DNA of 64,000 nucleotides from UBA8199 sp964507045 (GTDB taxonomy: Bacteria > Verrucomicrobiota > Verrucomicrobiia > Limisphaerales > UBA8199). Position 1 is the first letter of the stretch. Every line of letters begins with the position of its first letter. The notes beneath the pieces are model-generated. The model saw only the letters and a list, made by a program, of their open reading frames with translations, was not told where the DNA came from and did no database searches. Both the position numbers and the translations under genes were made by a program. Location of the stretch: positions 1 through 64,000 of the forward strand of contig CAZDOO010000008.1 in NCBI GenBank assembly GCA_964507045.1. Reading direction: 5' to 3'. Of this stretch, positions 62,507 to 64,000 are shown one piece after another.

Positions 62507-64000
62507 ATGATAAAACCAAAGAATGCGGAGCGTGACGAGCGCAGGGTGCCGAAAGCCGCGCCTGCTCCCGCCCCGGGGCCGGTGCCGCCGCTGTTCCGGA
62601 CGCTCGACTGGTTAGCACTGGCGATCACCTTTGGGGTGGTCTGGGTGGTGTATCTGCTCACGTTGGCGCCGGAGTTGACGCTGGAAGATTCGGGTGAGCT
62701 GGTAACGGGCGCGTTTTACGCCGGGATTCCCCATCCGCCTGGCTACCCGGTGTGGACGATTTATAGCTGGATGTGGACGGCGTTGCTGCCCATCGGCAAC
62801 ATGGCCTGGCGGGTCTCGGTGGGGCAGGCGTTCTCGGGCGCGATGGCTTGCGGTTTGCTTGCCTTGCTGGTTTCCCGGGGGAGCAGCATGCTCATGGAGG
62901 GCATCGAGGAACTCAAGAACATGACCGGCAAGTGGGAAGGCGCCATCTGCTTCATTTCGGCAGTCTCCGCGGGCCTGTTGCTGGGCCTGGACGGGTTCAT
63001 GTGGAAGGAGTCGTGCGTCGTTAACCGCATCGCCGTCACCAGCGTGCCGTGGTATCTGGCGGTGCTGGTTTGCCTGCTGCGGTGGATTTACGCTCCCCAT
63101 CAGTTGCGTTACGCCTATTGGGCGGCATTCCTGTTCGGCGTCTGCATCACGCTCCATCAAAGCCTCATCGTCGCCGCGCTGGGGATTGAAGTGGCCCTTG
63201 CCGCCGGCAATCCCCGCCTGGGCCGTGACGCCTTTCTGGGCAATTTCGTCGTCTATCTGGCCGACTGCCTGATGGTGGTGTTTACCGGCGACCACATGTT
63301 CCACAATATTGGAGCCAAGCCCGGGTTGCTGTTTCTCTTCAACGTCATCGGCATCGGCTCGCTGATTGCCAGCATTTGGCTGGCGGTCCGGACCAAGGGT
63401 TTGGGAACGTACTGGAAGACGGTGCTCATCATGGCCGGCCTCTGGTTGCTGGGAACCTCGTTCTACCTCTACATGGCGGTTTCGGGCATGACCAATCCGC
63501 CCATGCAGTGGGGCTATCCGCGCACCGTCGAAGGCTTTTTTCACGCACTCAGCCGGGGCCAGTACGAACAGCCTAACCCGACCAACCTGATCACGGAACC
63601 GAGCCGGTTCCTGAGCCAGATGCGCATGCTCATTGAGGGCGCCGCCGATGAGTTCACCTGGGTTTACATGTTTATCGGGCTGGTTCCCTTCCTGTTCTTC
63701 TTTAAGATGCAGAAGCGCGAGCGGGCCTGGATCATCAGCCTTTCCGCGCTCTATATCTGCTTGGGGGCGCTGTTGATCATGCTGCTCAACCCCACCCCGG
63801 ACCGGGCTTCGGCGGACCTGATCAAGGTGTTTCTGTGCTCTTCCCACACCATCGTGGCCTGCCTGATCGGCTATGGCCTGGCGCTGACGGCGGCTTTCAT
63901 GGCCACCCATTACCAGAAATTCCGGCTCTGGGGTTTGGCGGGGGGCATGTTTGCTGTGGTGCTGGCCCTGTTCTGCCTGTGGGACACGACGGGCAAACAC
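62507..64000 (+). CDS. DUF2723 membrane glycosyltransferase, 3' end outside window
   Basis: An open frame of 498 codons from ATG 62507 runs off the window. It codes for a polytopic membrane protein with about 11 hydrophobic segments. The N-terminal luminal loop TLAPELTLEDSGELVTGA and GIPHPPGYPVWT is the signature of DUF2723 proteins, GT-C-fold relatives of protein O-mannosyltransferases. It would transfer a sugar from a polyprenyl donor at the outer face of the membrane. A 462-codon antisense frame over the same DNA is a shadow. Confidence 0.92.
   Translation, partial: MIKPKNAERDERRVPKAAPAPAPGPVPPLFRTLDWLALAITFGVVWVVYLLTLAPELTLEDSGELVTGAFYAGIPHPPGYPVWTIYSWMWTALLPIGNMAWRVSVGQAFSGAMACGLLALLVSRGSSMLMEGIEELKNMTGKWEGAICFISAVSAGLLLGLDGFMWKESCVVNRIAVTSVPWYLAVLVCLLRWIYAPHQLRYAYWAAFLFGVCITLHQSLIVAALGIEVALAAGNPRLGRDAFLGNFVVYLADCLMVVFTGDHMFHNIGAKPGLLFLFNVIGIGSLIASIWLAVRTKGLGTYWKTVLIMAGLWLLGTSFYLYMAVSGMTNPPMQWGYPRTVEGFFHALSRGQYEQPNPTNLITEPSRFLSQMRMLIEGAADEFTWVYMFIGLVPFLFFFKMQKRERAWIISLSALYICLGALLIMLLNPTPDRASADLIKVFLCSSHTIVACLIGYGLALTAAFMATHYQKFRLWGLAGGMFAVVLALFCLWDTTGKH

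Noticed and set aside
62612..64000. Minus-strand ORF of 462 codons at the window end
   Set aside because: Antisense to the clear DUF2723 membrane protein; its translation is charged, repetitive and motif-free.

Overview
The window looks like a chromosomal segment of a free-living, high-GC member of the Verrucomicrobiota, most likely a Limisphaerales/Pedosphaera-type lineage. This is an inference from gene content. There are many Tat-exported (RR-x-F) sugar enzymes and oxidoreductases, a GH125 alpha-mannosidase paired with an SLC45/GPH-type transporter, and secreted proteins carrying a short C-terminal or N-terminal module ending in RFYR. Long overlapping sense and antisense ORFs reflect high GC. 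No rRNA, tRNA or CRISPR array is visible.

Layout. (1) 1-9.5 kb is the end of a surface polysaccharide locus: a carbamoyltransferase cut by the window edge, an SxtJ-like membrane protein, a DUF5989 mini-protein, an FkbM-like methyltransferase, a TIM-barrel isomerase fused to a Gfo/Idh/MocA dehydrogenase, two family 2 glycosyltransferases and a flippase. (2) 9.5-13.3 kb holds a receiver-only response regulator, an AsmA-like protein, and a tightly overlapping hypA-hypB-lactonase operon on the minus strand. (3) 13.3-14.1 kb is a structured intergenic region with a long palindrome and a terminator-ended RNA candidate. (4) 14.1-19.8 kb is a plus-strand operon: glyS, a DUF2127 protein with a natural His6 tail, larB, larC, a Trm112-like protein and a secreted papain-fold peptidase. 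With hypAB this makes a nickel-handling neighbourhood. (5) 19.8-20.7 kb contains a hairpin-rich RNA candidate followed by what looks like a single integron gene cassette with an attC-like site. (6) 20.8-28.1 kb holds GH125 plus transporter, a repeat-filled intergenic region, a class II DAHP synthase, a Tat sugar isomerase and an esterase. (7) 28.3-31.7 kb is LemA, an M48 protease and a phosphomannomutase-like HAD protein. (8) 31.8-43.9 kb holds secreted and sugar-related genes (unknown large glycosidase-like protein, FucP, SUMF1-like protein, GrpE-like membrane protein, diacylglycerol-kinase-like protein, multidomain clan-A-like glycosidase), then radC and a Tat oxidoreductase. (9) 44-50.2 kb is gltBD. 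(10) 50.3-61 kb is central carbon metabolism (secG-tpiA-pgk, glgP, fba) with a transglutaminase, a Sel1 protein, an MBL hydrolase and a PulC-like protein. (11) 61-64 kb is a radical SAM protein divergent from a DUF2723 glycosyltransferase that runs off the end.

The least explained features are non-coding. Three 81-89 bp palindromes with a single-base centre (13.49, 24.18 and 41.52 kb) belong to one family; in two of them the arms carry an 11-bp-phased motif. A nested inverted-repeat element lies at 24.5 kb, a solitary integron-cassette-like unit at 20.1-20.6 kb, and two multi-hairpin RNA candidates at 13.6-13.85 and 19.9-20.1 kb. None could be searched against databases here.
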